Source of the DNA: Thermomonas sp.
GTDB lineage: Bacteria; Pseudomonadota; Gammaproteobacteria; Xanthomonadales; Xanthomonadaceae
DNA: 64,000 bases
Direction: 5' to 3'
Assembly (NCBI RefSeq): GCF_029945965.1
Contig: NZ_JAQSDO010000020.1
Span: 124,001 to 188,000, forward strand
The notes under the pieces were generated by a model. That model did no database searches and was not told the origin of the DNA. It was given only the letters and a program-made list of their open reading frames with translations. Within the stretch, counting starts at the first letter, position 1; the number at the start of each line of letters is the position of its first letter. Made by a program: the position numbers and the translations under genes. Of this stretch, positions 8,482-15,752 are shown piece after piece.

Positions 8482-9483
8482 ATGAGCGATCACGCGCACC
8501 CACACGAGCGTCTGCTGTTGCAGCGCCTGGCAGATGGCACGGTCAGCGGCGACCTGCTGGCGCGCGAGGCCGGGCTAACCCGCGCCGCGGTCTGGAAGCG
8601 CATCGAAAGCCTGCGCGAAGCCGGCATTCCGATTATTGCGGTGTCGGGGCGTGGCTATCGACTCGAACAGCCGCTCGATCTGCTGGATGCCGATGCGATC
8701 CGCACGGCATTGCCGAACACCATCGCGCCGCAACTGGCATCGCTTGAGATCGGCTGGTCGCTGGATTCCACCAACAGCGAATTGCTGCGCCGTGAGTTGC
8801 CGGCGCGCGGCTGCGCGGTCCTGCTGGCCGAACGCCAGACCGGCGGCCGCGGACGGCGTGGGCGCAGTTGGGCCTCGCCGCTTGCGGCGCATGTCTACCT
8901 GTCGATCGGTCGCCGTTTCGAAGGCGGGCTGGCGCGGCTGGGCGGACTCAGCCTGGTCGCCGGCATTGCCGCCTGTGAAGCGCTGCGCGAACTCGGCCAT
9001 GCCGATGTCGGATTGAAATGGCCGAATGACCTGGTGGTGGCCGATGGTCGCGGCCTGCGCAAGCTGGGCGGGCTGCTGGTGGAAGGCGGCGGCGAACATG
9101 CCGGCGCCGCACGGGCGGTGATCGGCCTGGGCGTGAACGTGCACATGCCGGCGGGAGTCGCGGTTGAGATCGACCAACCATGGATCGACATCGCCGCGCT
9201 ATCGGATTCATCGCCGCCATCGCGCAATGTCGTGGTGGCGCGATTGCTGAAGCATCTGCTGCCGGCGCTGGCCCATTTCGATGCCGAAGGCCTGGCCGGA
9301 TTCCTGCCGCGCTTCGCGGCGCTGGATGCGCTTGCCGGGCGCGATGTGCAGATATACGAGGGCACTCAAGTCTGGTCGGCCACGTCACTCGGCATCGCAG
9401 CCGATGGCGCGCTGCGCGTACGTGATAGCGATGGCCGCGAGCGCCAGGTGCATGCGGCCGACGTGAGCTTGCGCGCCGCATGA
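8482..9483 (+). CDS. birA: Biotin operon repressor / biotin-protein ligase BirA
   Basis: 333 residues. An N-terminal winged helix (about 8-60; LAREAGLTRAAVWKRIESLR) indicates the bifunctional repressor-ligase form. The ligase domain shows ERQTGGRGRRGRSWASP (biotinyl-5'-AMP loop), KWPNDLVV and GLGVNVH, followed by an SH3-like C-terminal domain. It joins biotin to the carrier subunit of acetyl-CoA carboxylase. The ATG at 8482 is used; reading further upstream only overlaps plsY. The stop overlaps coaX as ATGA (9480-9483), the common birA-coaX pairing. Confidence 0.95.
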   Translation: MSDHAHPHERLLLQRLADGTVSGDLLAREAGLTRAAVWKRIESLREAGIPIIAVSGRGYRLEQPLDLLDADAIRTALPNTIAPQLASLEIGWSLDSTNSELLRRELPARGCAVLLAERQTGGRGRRGRSWASPLAAHVYLSIGRRFEGGLARLGGLSLVAGIAACEALRELGHADVGLKWPNDLVVADGRGLRKLGGLLVEGGGEHAGAARAVIGLGVNVHMPAGVAVEIDQPWIDIAALSDSSPPSRNVVVARLLKHLLPALAHFDAEGLAGFLPRFAALDALAGRDVQIYEGTQVWSATSLGIAADGALRVRDSDGRERQVHAADVSLRAA

Positions 9484-10208
9484 ACGCGATGAAGACCTTC
9501 TTGTTTGATCTCGGCAACACCCGGCTGAAATTTGCCGAACTCGGCGTCGATAGCCGCCCGGGCGAGACCATCGCCACCGCACATGACGATGGCCAGGCAT
9601 GGCTGGACGACCTGCCGTGCGGCAACGTGGCTTGCATTGCAAGCGTGGCATCGCCTTCGCGTCACGTGGCTTTGCTGGATGCATTGGCCACGCGCTTCAC
9701 CCGCCTGCATGTGGTGCGCACGCAGCCAATACTGGGCTGCTTGCGGATTGCGTATCCGAATCCGCAGCATCTCGGCGTGGATCGGTTCCTGGTCTTGTTG
9801 GCAGCCGTCGATGTCGGCCCGGCGCTGCTGGTCGGTGTTGGCACCGCGCTGACCTGTGATTTGCTCGACGGTGATGGCCTGCATCGTGGCGGGCGCATCG
9901 CACCATCGCCGATGGTGATGCGCCAGGCCCTGCATGCGCGTGCGCCGGTGCTGCCGGAATGTGGTGGCCGCTACACCGAATTCGCCGACGATACCGACCA
10001 CGCGCTGGCTTCGGGTTGCGAAGGCGCGGCGCTGGCGCTGGTCGAGCGCAGCCTGGCGGAAGCGCAGCGCCTGCTCGGCGTGCGTCCCATGCTGTGGCTG
10101 CACGGCGGTGGCGCAGATGCGTTGCGCACGCGCCTGCCGACGCACGAGTGGGTGCCCGATGCGGTCCTGCGCGGACTGGCGTGCTGGCATACCCACTGCA
10201 TCGCATAA
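9480..10208 (+). CDS. coaX: Type III pantothenate kinase CoaX
   Basis: First step of coenzyme A synthesis, ATP-dependent phosphorylation of pantothenate. The 242 residues show the ASKHA-type phosphate loop FDLGNTRLKF (about 8-17), the pantothenate-binding segment LGVDRFLVLL and the catalytic region GVGTALTCDLL followed by GGRIAPS. The Thr-to-Ala change in the usual GTAxT motif is mild. Translation is coupled to birA by a 4-nt overlap. Confidence 0.93.
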   Translation: MNAMKTFLFDLGNTRLKFAELGVDSRPGETIATAHDDGQAWLDDLPCGNVACIASVASPSRHVALLDALATRFTRLHVVRTQPILGCLRIAYPNPQHLGVDRFLVLLAAVDVGPALLVGVGTALTCDLLDGDGLHRGGRIAPSPMVMRQALHARAPVLPECGGRYTEFADDTDHALASGCEGAALALVERSLAEAQRLLGVRPMLWLHGGGADALRTRLPTHEWVPDAVLRGLACWHTHCIA

Positions 10209-10217
10209 ACTCGACAG

Positions 10218-10925
10218 ATGATCCTGCGCGCCGCCATCGTGTTCCTGTTCGTGCTCAACCTGGGCGTTGCCGCCTGGTGGCTGAGTAGTGCCGGCCTGCG
10301 TGCGGCCACTTCCGCGCCGGTGGTCGATAGCAGCCAGCCGGGATTGCGCCTGGTCAACGAGCCGGTTGCGCCGCCTGTCCATGCTTCTTCGCCCGCGCCT
10401 GCAGCCATGCCTGCCGCTATATCCACGACCGCCGCTGAAAAGCCCGCGGCGCCACCTGTTCCCGTTGCCGCAACGGCGCTGTGCCTCAGCTTTGGTCCGT
10501 TCGCCGATGCCGCCGCACGCGATGCGGCGCGTCCCAAGCTGCAATTGCTGGCGCAAAAGCTTGTCGCGCGTGATTCCCAGGCCCGGTCGACGCGTGGCTG
10601 GCGAGTCTATATGCCGGCGCTGGTGACGCGCGAAGCGGCCCAGGCGCTGGTGGACAAGATCAAGGCCGCCGGTATCAACGACTGGTACATCATCGCCAAC
10701 GGCAGCGAAGCCAACAGCATTGCGCTGGGCCGTTATGGCAGCCAGGAAAGCGCACGCAGGCGCCAGGCGCAACTGACCAGCAAGGGCTTCACTGCACGCG
10801 CAGAACCACTCGGCGACACCCCGCCGCAGTGGTGGCTGGATGCGCGTTTTGCGCCGGATGCCAGCCACGCAACACTGGCCGCGATCGCGTCCTCCAAGCC
10901 CCTTGACTGCGCTCGACTGCCCTGA
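10218..10925 (+). CDS. SPOR-domain membrane protein
   Basis: 235 residues. One N-terminal transmembrane helix (about 5-25, AAIVFLFVLNLGVAAWWL), then an Ala/Pro-rich linker and a C-terminal SPOR-like repeat pair (about 90-205; GWRVYMPALVTREAAQALVDK and RYGSQESARRRQAQLTSKGF). SPOR domains bind denuded septal peptidoglycan, so a periplasmic role near the division site is expected. It begins 9 bp after coaX and probably belongs to the same transcript. The precise role is unknown. Confidence 0.85.
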   Translation: MILRAAIVFLFVLNLGVAAWWLSSAGLRAATSAPVVDSSQPGLRLVNEPVAPPVHASSPAPAAMPAAISTTAAEKPAAPPVPVAATALCLSFGPFADAAARDAARPKLQLLAQKLVARDSQARSTRGWRVYMPALVTREAAQALVDKIKAAGINDWYIIANGSEANSIALGRYGSQESARRRQAQLTSKGFTARAEPLGDTPPQWWLDARFAPDASHATLAAIASSKPLDCARLP

Positions 10926-10952
10926 ATCGCGGCAAGCATCTGCGCGGCAGGC

Positions 10953-10958
10953 TAAAAT
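10953..10958 (+). promoter_or_regulatory. Candidate -10 element of tRNA-Thr
   Basis: TAAAAT lies 10 nt before the mature tRNA 5' end. No clear -35 box is seen about 17 nt further upstream, so this is only a candidate. Confidence 0.35.
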
Positions 10959-10967
10959 CACCGCCGC

Positions 10968-11043
10968 GCCGCTTTAGCTCAGCAGGTAGAGCAACCGCCT
11001 TGTAAGCGGTAGGTCATCCGTTCGATTCGGATAAGCGGCACCA
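10968..11043 (+). tRNA. tRNA-Thr (anticodon TGT)
   Basis: A complete 76-nt cloverleaf with encoded CCA. The acceptor stem GCCGCTT pairs with AAGCGGC (11033-11039), discriminator A is at 11040 and CCA at 11041-11043. The anticodon stem ACCGC/GCGGT encloses loop CTTGTAA with anticodon TGT, and TTCGATT forms the T-loop. The last 14 nt (11030-11043) are repeated at 30,363-30,376 and are the integration site of the island. Confidence 0.97.
11030..11043 (+). repeat. attL (14-bp core in tRNA-Thr 3' end)
   Basis: GATAAGCGGCACCA, identical to 30,363-30,376 and in the same orientation. Its place at a tRNA 3' end next to an integrase is typical of tyrosine-recombinase integration. Confidence 0.88.
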
Positions 11044-11088
11044 CATTCGAGTTTCAGACTGTCTCACCCCGTCTCGTAAACCCCACGG

Positions 11089-11109
11089 AACCCGCCTAGA
11101 TGGCGGGTT
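11089..11109 (+). terminator. Stem-loop after tRNA-Thr
   Basis: AACCCGCC and GGCGGGTT form a perfect 8-bp stem around TAGAT, followed by TCGTGTTTC. A likely factor-independent terminator for the tRNA transcript, though the U tract is interrupted. Confidence 0.5.
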
Positions 11110-11147
11110 TCGTGTTTCAGGCCGTCCCATCCCGACCCATTGCATCC

Positions 11148-11186
11148 GGGGGCATCAAGGGGCATATTTGGGGGCACAGGGGCACT
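11148..11186 (+). repeat. Cluster of GGGGCAT/GGGGCAC repeats (possible integrase arm sites)
   Basis: Four head-to-tail G-rich units (GGGGGCAT, GGGGCAT, GGGGGCAC, GGGGCAC) lie between attL and the integrase. The 19-mer GGGGCATATTTGGGGGCAC (11,159-11,177) recurs with two mismatches, in the same orientation, at 30,281-30,299 beside attR. Placement at both ends suggests arm-type binding sites for the integrase; this is inference. Confidence 0.5.
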
Positions 11187-11215
11187 TCTGCTCCTTTTCA
11201 GAAGGAGATGCCCCC

Positions 11216-12478
11216 ATGGTGGCGAGCGTTGGCAGTCTGACTGCGGTTGCGATCCGCAACGCCAAGCCAGGTGAGAAGCCCAAGCGTCTGTTCGATGGCG
11301 CCGGCATGTACTTGGAGGTCATGCCGAACGGTTCGCGCTACTGGCGGTTGAAGTACCGCTACGCCGGCAAGGAGAAGCGCCTGGCTCTAGGCGTGTTCCC
11401 GGAAGTGACCTTGGCCGACGCGCGCGGGCTCCGTGACAGTGCCCGTGAAGTGTTGCGCGCGGGACTGGATCCCGGGGCTGAGAAGAAGGCGACCAAGGTG
11501 CGCGCCGTGCTCAATGCGGCCACCACCTTCGAAGCCATTGCCCTTGAGTGGCTGGAGACCCAGCGCGCGAAGCTGGCCGCATCCACCTTCGAGAAGGCTC
11601 AATGGATGTTGGTCGACAACGTGTTCCCGTGGATGGGGGCATTGCCCATCGCCAAGATCGAGGCTCCCGAGGTGCTGGCTACCTTGCGGCGGATCGAGTC
11701 CCGGGGCGCGAACGAGACCGCTCACCGAACCCGGGAACGAATCGCCCAGGTGTTCCGGTATGCCATCGCCACCGGCCGAGCCAAGCACAACCCCGTCGGT
11801 GACCTGCGTGGTGCCCTGTCGCCCGTTGTCCGTACCTCGCGCGCTGCGATCACGGATCCAGCCAAGGTCGGTGACCTGCTGCGCGCGATCGACGGATACA
11901 CCGGCCAATTCGTCACCTGCTGTGCGCTCAGGCTGGCGCCGCTGCTGTTTGTTCGTCCCGGCGAGCTCCGGAAGATGGAATGGGCGGAACTTGACCTAGA
12001 CGCAGCCGAGTGGCGCATCCCGGCCGCCAAGATGAAGATGCGTGAAGAGCACATCGTGCCGCTGGCGCCTCAGGCCGTGGCCATCCTTCGCGACCTGGAA
12101 CCGCTTACCGGTCCCGATCCTCGCCGGCCCACCCGACTCGCCCGCTACGCCTTCCCCAGCCTCCGTAGCGGCACCGAGCCCATGAGCGAGAACACGGTCA
12201 ATGCAGCCCTGCGCCGCTTGGGCTTCGACAAGGTGACGATGACTGGGCACGGTTTCCGCGCGCTGGCCTCGACCAGATTGAACGAGTTGGGATGGGCTCC
12301 GGATGTCATCGAGCGCCAGCTCGCCCATGCAGAGCGCAATTCGGTTCGCGCGGCCTACAACCGAGCCCAGTACATGAAGGAGCGCCGGCAAATGATGGGC
12401 GCCTGGGCGGACTACCTGTACATGCTGAAATCTGACACCAACAAGGTGATTCCGATTCGGCGCAAAGCATCCGGCTAA
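11216..12478 (+). CDS. int: P4-family tyrosine recombinase/integrase
   Basis: 420 residues. The ATG at 11,216 is chosen because GAAGGAG lies 8 nt upstream; an in-frame ATG at 11,168 lacks such a site. The N-terminal arm-binding domain of P4 integrases (about 5-90, LFDGAGMYLEVMPNGSRYWR) is followed by a core-binding domain (about 100-200) and a catalytic domain with Arg247 (RPGELRKMEW), HGFR (His345, Arg348), His371 and Tyr381 (AAYNRAQY). All catalytic residues are present, so the enzyme looks active. It sits directly beside tRNA-Thr and should catalyse integration and excision of the island. Confidence 0.95.
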   Translation: MVASVGSLTAVAIRNAKPGEKPKRLFDGAGMYLEVMPNGSRYWRLKYRYAGKEKRLALGVFPEVTLADARGLRDSAREVLRAGLDPGAEKKATKVRAVLNAATTFEAIALEWLETQRAKLAASTFEKAQWMLVDNVFPWMGALPIAKIEAPEVLATLRRIESRGANETAHRTRERIAQVFRYAIATGRAKHNPVGDLRGALSPVVRTSRAAITDPAKVGDLLRAIDGYTGQFVTCCALRLAPLLFVRPGELRKMEWAELDLDAAEWRIPAAKMKMREEHIVPLAPQAVAILRDLEPLTGPDPRRPTRLARYAFPSLRSGTEPMSENTVNAALRRLGFDKVTMTGHGFRALASTRLNELGWAPDVIERQLAHAERNSVRAAYNRAQYMKERRQMMGAWADYLYMLKSDTNKVIPIRRKASG

Positions 12479-12494
12479 GCCGGTAAAGCGGCGG

Positions 12495-12519
12495 TGCCGG
12501 GTGTCATCACCACCCGGCA
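12495..12519 (+). terminator. Stem-loop after the integrase gene
   Basis: TGCCGGGTG and CACCCGGCA form a perfect 9-bp stem with a 7-nt loop, 17 bp after the integrase stop. There is no U tract, so termination is only possible. Confidence 0.4.
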
Positions 12520-12569
12520 GCGCCTTCCAATCACGTCTGTTAGGAGACGATCATGGCAAGTGAAATGGT

Positions 12570-12944
12570 ATGGCTTTCGGTGACCACGGCTTGGAACTGA
12601 CGCCAAGTGAGGATGTAGTCGAGATCGCGTGCGTTCCTGACACGGGCGGCTACGTGGTGCCGGCCTTCGTTCGCTGGATGGCAGAACGTGGCGGTCACAT
12701 GCCGACCCGCTTACGCCGAATCAGGCGACCTGGTACACGGTTGAACCCCACCGCGTTCGCATACGTCGAGTTCGATTGCACGCAGTACGTGTGTTACTGG
12801 CTGGATAGCGGCCCAGTCTATGGAGACACGTGCAGTTGCTACGTGCGCAACGCCAAGGAGGCCGGCGACTCGTTGTTTGATGAGTTGACTGCCAAAGGGC
12901 GCGCCCGCATTGCTGCAGCGGTGGAGGTCAACCATGGCGACTGA
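12570..12944 (+). CDS. Hypothetical island protein
   Basis: 124 residues with no recognised domain and five Cys, some close together (CTQYVCYW, CSCYV). The best Shine-Dalgarno in the area (AGGAG at 12,542) serves the ATG at 12,553, which reads only MASEMVWLSVTTAWN before a stop; the long frame starts at 12,570 in a different phase. Either 12,553 encodes a short leader peptide, or a one-base indel separated the true start from the gene. The next gene overlaps its 3' end by 11 nt. Confidence 0.5.
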   Translation: MAFGDHGLELTPSEDVVEIACVPDTGGYVVPAFVRWMAERGGHMPTRLRRIRRPGTRLNPTAFAYVEFDCTQYVCYWLDSGPVYGDTCSCYVRNAKEAGDSLFDELTAKGRARIAAAVEVNHGD

Positions 12945-13173
12945 AAATGTAGCATTGAAGCAAGCAACAATTGATATCGGGCGCATCTCTGCCCTGCTGG
13001 ATGGTGTTCAGTGCATCGTCGATGGCTTCATCGAGTTCAGAGACATTACAGTGGCACGTCAGGCCTTTGTGGCTTCAACCACCATTGGCCAAGCATCCTC
13101 GGAACTATCGGAGATCGCACGTAAGCTCAACTTACAAGCGCGCGTCTCGGCGAGTGAAGAGGTGCAGGCATGA
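12934..13173 (+). CDS. Small hypothetical island protein
   Basis: 79 residues. The ATG at 12,934 has a strong upstream GGAGGT and overlaps the previous gene. It is predicted largely helical, with a Val/Ala/Ser-rich C-terminal half and no recognised domain. The stop overlaps the following start as ATGA (13,170-13,173), so the three small genes 12,570-13,367 look like one translationally coupled unit. Confidence 0.55.
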   Translation: MATENVALKQATIDIGRISALLDGVQCIVDGFIEFRDITVARQAFVASTTIGQASSELSEIARKLNLQARVSASEEVQA

Positions 13174-13367
13174 GTGCGGAACTAGATGATCAGGCCGTAG
13201 TCTCGTTGGATGCCTACCGAAGCACGCGTGCCTACATTGATCGCGAGCGGGCCACGCTGGACCAAGTCACGCTCGATCTCTATTGCGCGCTGCGTACCTG
13301 CTACTTGGTCATGTCCGACAGTCGCAGGAAGCTATGGCTGCCACCTCTGCAAATGCCTTTGCTCTAG
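13170..13367 (+). CDS. Small hypothetical island protein
   Basis: 65 residues beginning MSAELDDQAVVSLDAYR; helical in character with no recognised domain. It is coupled to the previous gene by a 4-nt overlap. In many islands such small genes near the integrase are regulators or anti-restriction factors, but nothing in this sequence shows that. Confidence 0.5.
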   Translation: MSAELDDQAVVSLDAYRSTRAYIDRERATLDQVTLDLYCALRTCYLVMSDSRRKLWLPPLQMPLL

Positions 13368-13378
13368 ACATCTGTCCC

Positions 13379-13409
13379 AGGTTTCCATGCAGGTTTCCAT
13401 TGGAAACCT
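13379..13409 (+). repeat. AGGTTTCCA direct and inverted repeats
   Basis: AGGTTTCCATGC (13,379) is followed by AGGTTTCCATTGGAAACCT (13,391-13,409), whose 8-bp arms are perfectly inverted around ATT. The A-run comes after the hairpin on the + strand, so it is not a + strand terminator. It lies in the 155-bp gap before the next gene and may be an operator. Confidence 0.4.
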
Positions 13410-13522
13410 AAAAAAGGCCACAGAACGAATTGGTGTTTCATCCGCGCCTAGGCTGATCCCCGAAAAGCCGTCCACCCTGGCGGTCTGGCGCGGGCCTTCT
13501 CACAGGGGCGCGAGGGTGCGTG

Positions 13523-14182
13523 ATGAGAGAGCTCTACAGATACTCGGAGGCATTACGAATTTACTTTGATGGTGACAGTGAATCGCTCCGCCAAGCGATT
13601 GAGTTTCGCGGCTTATGCCCGTTGGTAAGGTTCACTGGGCGTGGGATGTTGTTAGAAGATTCAGAGGGTGTGCCGCAAAAGGGGCGTACAAAATATGTGC
13701 GCTGGTTTGGCATAACCGCCGTCGACGCGACGCATGCTCTAGACGGCTATTTCTTTGTTAGCGGCGAAATTGCTTTGGGACTGATCAGGGATCAAGGCTT
13801 GTGGGAATCAGAAATCGTGTTGTACATCGACCCTGTTCGCGACGTTTGGAGTGGCTTTTACTGCAGGATTGAGAAAGACTTGATAACCAGCGATTTATGG
13901 TTCCTCGCGGCTGACCTAGACGCCGCTTCGCGCATGAAAGTGACGGATGAACCCGCAAAGCCAGCAAGGATTCGTGCCGACCGGGAAGAGAACTTGTTGC
14001 GCGTTATCGCCGGCTTGTGGGCGCTATCTGGCTTGCCTGCGGAACACAACACAACCGCCGACAAGCTTTCAGCATTGTTCGACTCTTGGGGATGGGACAG
14101 GCCTGCGAAGTCGAGCATGGCTGACACCATCCTGAGACACGCGGCAAAATTGTCCGGGGCAGTCATCCGAACTTCGGATTGA
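13523..14182 (+). CDS. Hypothetical island protein
   Basis: 219 residues from ATG 13,523 (GTG 13,520 is also in frame). No family is recognised. The first 140 residues alternate strands and helices (YVRWFGITAVDATHALDGYF, WESEIVLYIDP). The last 60 look like a helical, DNA-binding-sized domain (IAGLWALSGLPAEHNTTADK). Base composition is AT-richer than the core genome, consistent with transfer. A perfect 11-bp inverted repeat spans its stop codon. Confidence 0.6.
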   Translation: MRELYRYSEALRIYFDGDSESLRQAIEFRGLCPLVRFTGRGMLLEDSEGVPQKGRTKYVRWFGITAVDATHALDGYFFVSGEIALGLIRDQGLWESEIVLYIDPVRDVWSGFYCRIEKDLITSDLWFLAADLDAASRMKVTDEPAKPARIRADREENLLRVIAGLWALSGLPAEHNTTADKLSALFDSWGWDRPAKSSMADTILRHAAKLSGAVIRTSD

Positions 14183-14269
14183 TCCATCCGAAGTTCCGAC
14201 ACGGCATAGGCGCGGATCGCCAGCATAACTAGCAGTCCCGGAATGGTTCCGGGCATTGCAAGGAATGCC
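14169..14269 (+). promoter_or_regulatory. Three consecutive perfect hairpins before the AlpA gene
   Basis: Hairpin 1: GAACTTCGGAT/ATCCGAAGTTC (14,169-14,196) around the upstream stop codon. Hairpin 2: CCCGGAA/TTCCGGG (14,237-14,253). Hairpin 3: GGCATT/AATGCC (14,252-14,269), whose loop GCAAGG contains most of the Shine-Dalgarno for ATG 14,273. Hairpins 2 and 3 share two bases and are mutually exclusive at their edges. This could be a structured leader controlling alpA. Confidence 0.5.
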
Positions 14270-14272
14270 ACG

Positions 14273-14539
14273 ATGTCCCAAGCAACGAAACAAGCACCGA
14301 TGCTGGCCGATGCCACAAGCGGCGATTCGCTACACCTGCAAAGCCTGCGCCTGCTGCGCCTGCCCGAAGTGAAGGCCCGCACGGGCTATTCACGGAGCGA
14401 GGTTTACCGCCGTATCGCTGCGGGTGACTTCCCGGCCCCGGTCAAGCTAGGCGAACGTGCAAGCGCATGGCCAGAGCATGAAATCAACGCATGGTGCCAA
14501 GCCCGCATTGCCGCTCGCGATGCAAAGGCGGCGACATGA
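14273..14539 (+). CDS. alpA: AlpA-family transcriptional regulator / excisionase-like protein
   Basis: 88 residues with a single MerR-like HTH: LRLPEVKARTGYSRSEVYRRI then FPAPVKLGERASAWPEHEINAWCQ (about 28-80). AlpA-type proteins regulate integrase expression or act as directionality factors in P4-like elements. The ATG at 14,273 follows AAGGA at a 9-nt spacing. Its stop overlaps the next start as ATGA. Its presence with a P4 integrase supports an element that can excise. Confidence 0.85.
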   Translation: MSQATKQAPMLADATSGDSLHLQSLRLLRLPEVKARTGYSRSEVYRRIAAGDFPAPVKLGERASAWPEHEINAWCQARIAARDAKAAT

Positions 14540-15204
14540 CCTGGCCCAATGAAAACGTCCTGACCCCGGCAAGTTTGGCGACCGACGGGAATCAGGACGA
14601 GGGAGCAAAGGCACAAGGCCTGTGCGAGGTGAAGGATAGCTCGCATGGATGCGTCCCGCTATACCTGGCCGTGGCTGCAATGGATGGTGCACGCGAACAT
14701 CTAGACAGCTATGCATTGGCAACTGATGAACCCGCCTGTTGCGTAGTGGCTGCTGCTGACTTCCTGGATGCCGCGCGTGAGGTCATGACCCGGCCCCGTG
14801 ATTGCCCGCGCTGGGATGGCTGTAGTTCGCCTGTATGCCCGTTGGCGGTCGACGGGCGCAGGTGCGGCCACATAGATGGCGAGCGCGTTTGCGGCCTTCT
14901 GTCGGAACTGGTGAAAGATGGCGGGGAATCCCGCCTAAGGGGGGTGATACCTGCCGCGCTGGTGGATACCTTGATAGAGACAGCGCCAAAGGTGGCGGCA
15001 AGGCTGTACCGCATCCGCAGGGTGCTTGAACGTGCATCCCGTAGTAGCTCTTGCATGGCAGCAGGGCAAAGGCTGTCGCGTTGTGCAGGGGGTGCTAACG
15101 AGGATGCCGAGCCTGCTGCTACCAATGCACCGGCACGGCATGGATGCCCAATAGGACTGTCCGTTCCTGAGCTACATGACCGCATGGCAATGGCGAGGGC
15201 ATGA
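14536..15204 (+). CDS. Cys-cluster protein of the island replication-like module
   Basis: 222 residues. The central region has a Cys pattern CPRWDGCSSPVCPL ... RRCGHIDGERVC (about 96-127) that could bind zinc. The flanks are of lower complexity and the C-terminus is Ala/Arg-rich. I recall similar CxxxxxCxxPxCP proteins just upstream of replication or regulatory genes in proteobacterial islands, but assign no function. It is coupled to alpA by a 4-nt overlap, and the following gene starts 2 nt after its stop. Confidence 0.6.
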   Translation: MTWPNENVLTPASLATDGNQDEGAKAQGLCEVKDSSHGCVPLYLAVAAMDGAREHLDSYALATDEPACCVVAAADFLDAAREVMTRPRDCPRWDGCSSPVCPLAVDGRRCGHIDGERVCGLLSELVKDGGESRLRGVIPAALVDTLIETAPKVAARLYRIRRVLERASRSSSCMAAGQRLSRCAGGANEDAEPAATNAPARHGCPIGLSVPELHDRMAMARA

Positions 15205-15205
15205 C

Positions 15206-15715
15206 ATGGCCCGGACGCGAGTAAAAACATTAGGCCGCAAGGATTCGGGCACGTTCCTGAAAATCCCGACTGTCGTCATTGATTCCCCGAATTTCCGCGC
15301 ACTGTCGGCAAAGGCAAAGGCCCTGATTCTGGACATGGGAGCCGGGTACAACGGCCACAACAATGGCGACATCGCTGCGCCATATTCATGGATGAAGGAA
15401 CGCGGGTGGCGGAGTAAAGACACCTTGCACCGGGCGCTATCGGAACTGCGATGGCGGGGGATGATCGAACAGACCCGGCAAGGCGGATTGGTAGGCGCAA
15501 GCTTGTACGCGTTCACTTGGCTGGCAATTGACCAATGCAAAGGCAAGCTGGACGTTTCGCCAACCCGAGTCGCTTCAGGAAAGTGGAACCGTGAACCGGA
15601 CGCATTGGTAGCCAGAATAAAAATTGCCACCCCGACTATCGGGGCAAGCTACCCCGACCATCGGGCCAGTAGTGGTGAAAATATAGCCACGCTACCCCGA
15701 CCACCGGGTCCATAA
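15206..15715 (+). CDS. Winged-helix-like protein, candidate replication or partition factor
   Basis: 169 residues. The conserved-looking core (about 22-115: FLKIPTVVIDSPNFRALSAK, MKERGWRSKDTLHRALSELR, GMIEQTRQGG) resembles the winged-helix replication or regulatory proteins found in phage-like islands. The C-terminal tail (PTIGASYPDHRAS) is encoded within the repeat array at 15,630-15,752. The ATG at 15,206 is used. Initiator function is inferred from the adjacent iteron-like repeats only. Confidence 0.6.
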   Translation: MARTRVKTLGRKDSGTFLKIPTVVIDSPNFRALSAKAKALILDMGAGYNGHNNGDIAAPYSWMKERGWRSKDTLHRALSELRWRGMIEQTRQGGLVGASLYAFTWLAIDQCKGKLDVSPTRVASGKWNREPDALVARIKIATPTIGASYPDHRASSGENIATLPRPPGP

Positions 15716-15752
15716 GCCTAAAAACAGGGCCGTTACTGCCCCGACCATCGGG
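15630..15752 (+). repeat. Iteron-like array, four copies of CCCCGACYAYCGGG
   Basis: Copies start at 15,630, 15,652, 15,695 and 15,739, so spacings are 22, 43 and 44 bp, near multiples of two helical turns. Each copy is itself nearly palindromic (CCCGA and TCGGG arms). The first three lie inside the 3' end of the upstream gene and the fourth lies beyond its stop. Phased repeats next to a DNA-binding protein gene suggest an origin or an operator. Confidence 0.65.

Noticed and set aside
9366-10961. 531-residue minus-strand frame across birA, coaX and the SPOR gene
   Set aside because: Runs through three clear genes on the + strand and has no recognisable motif.
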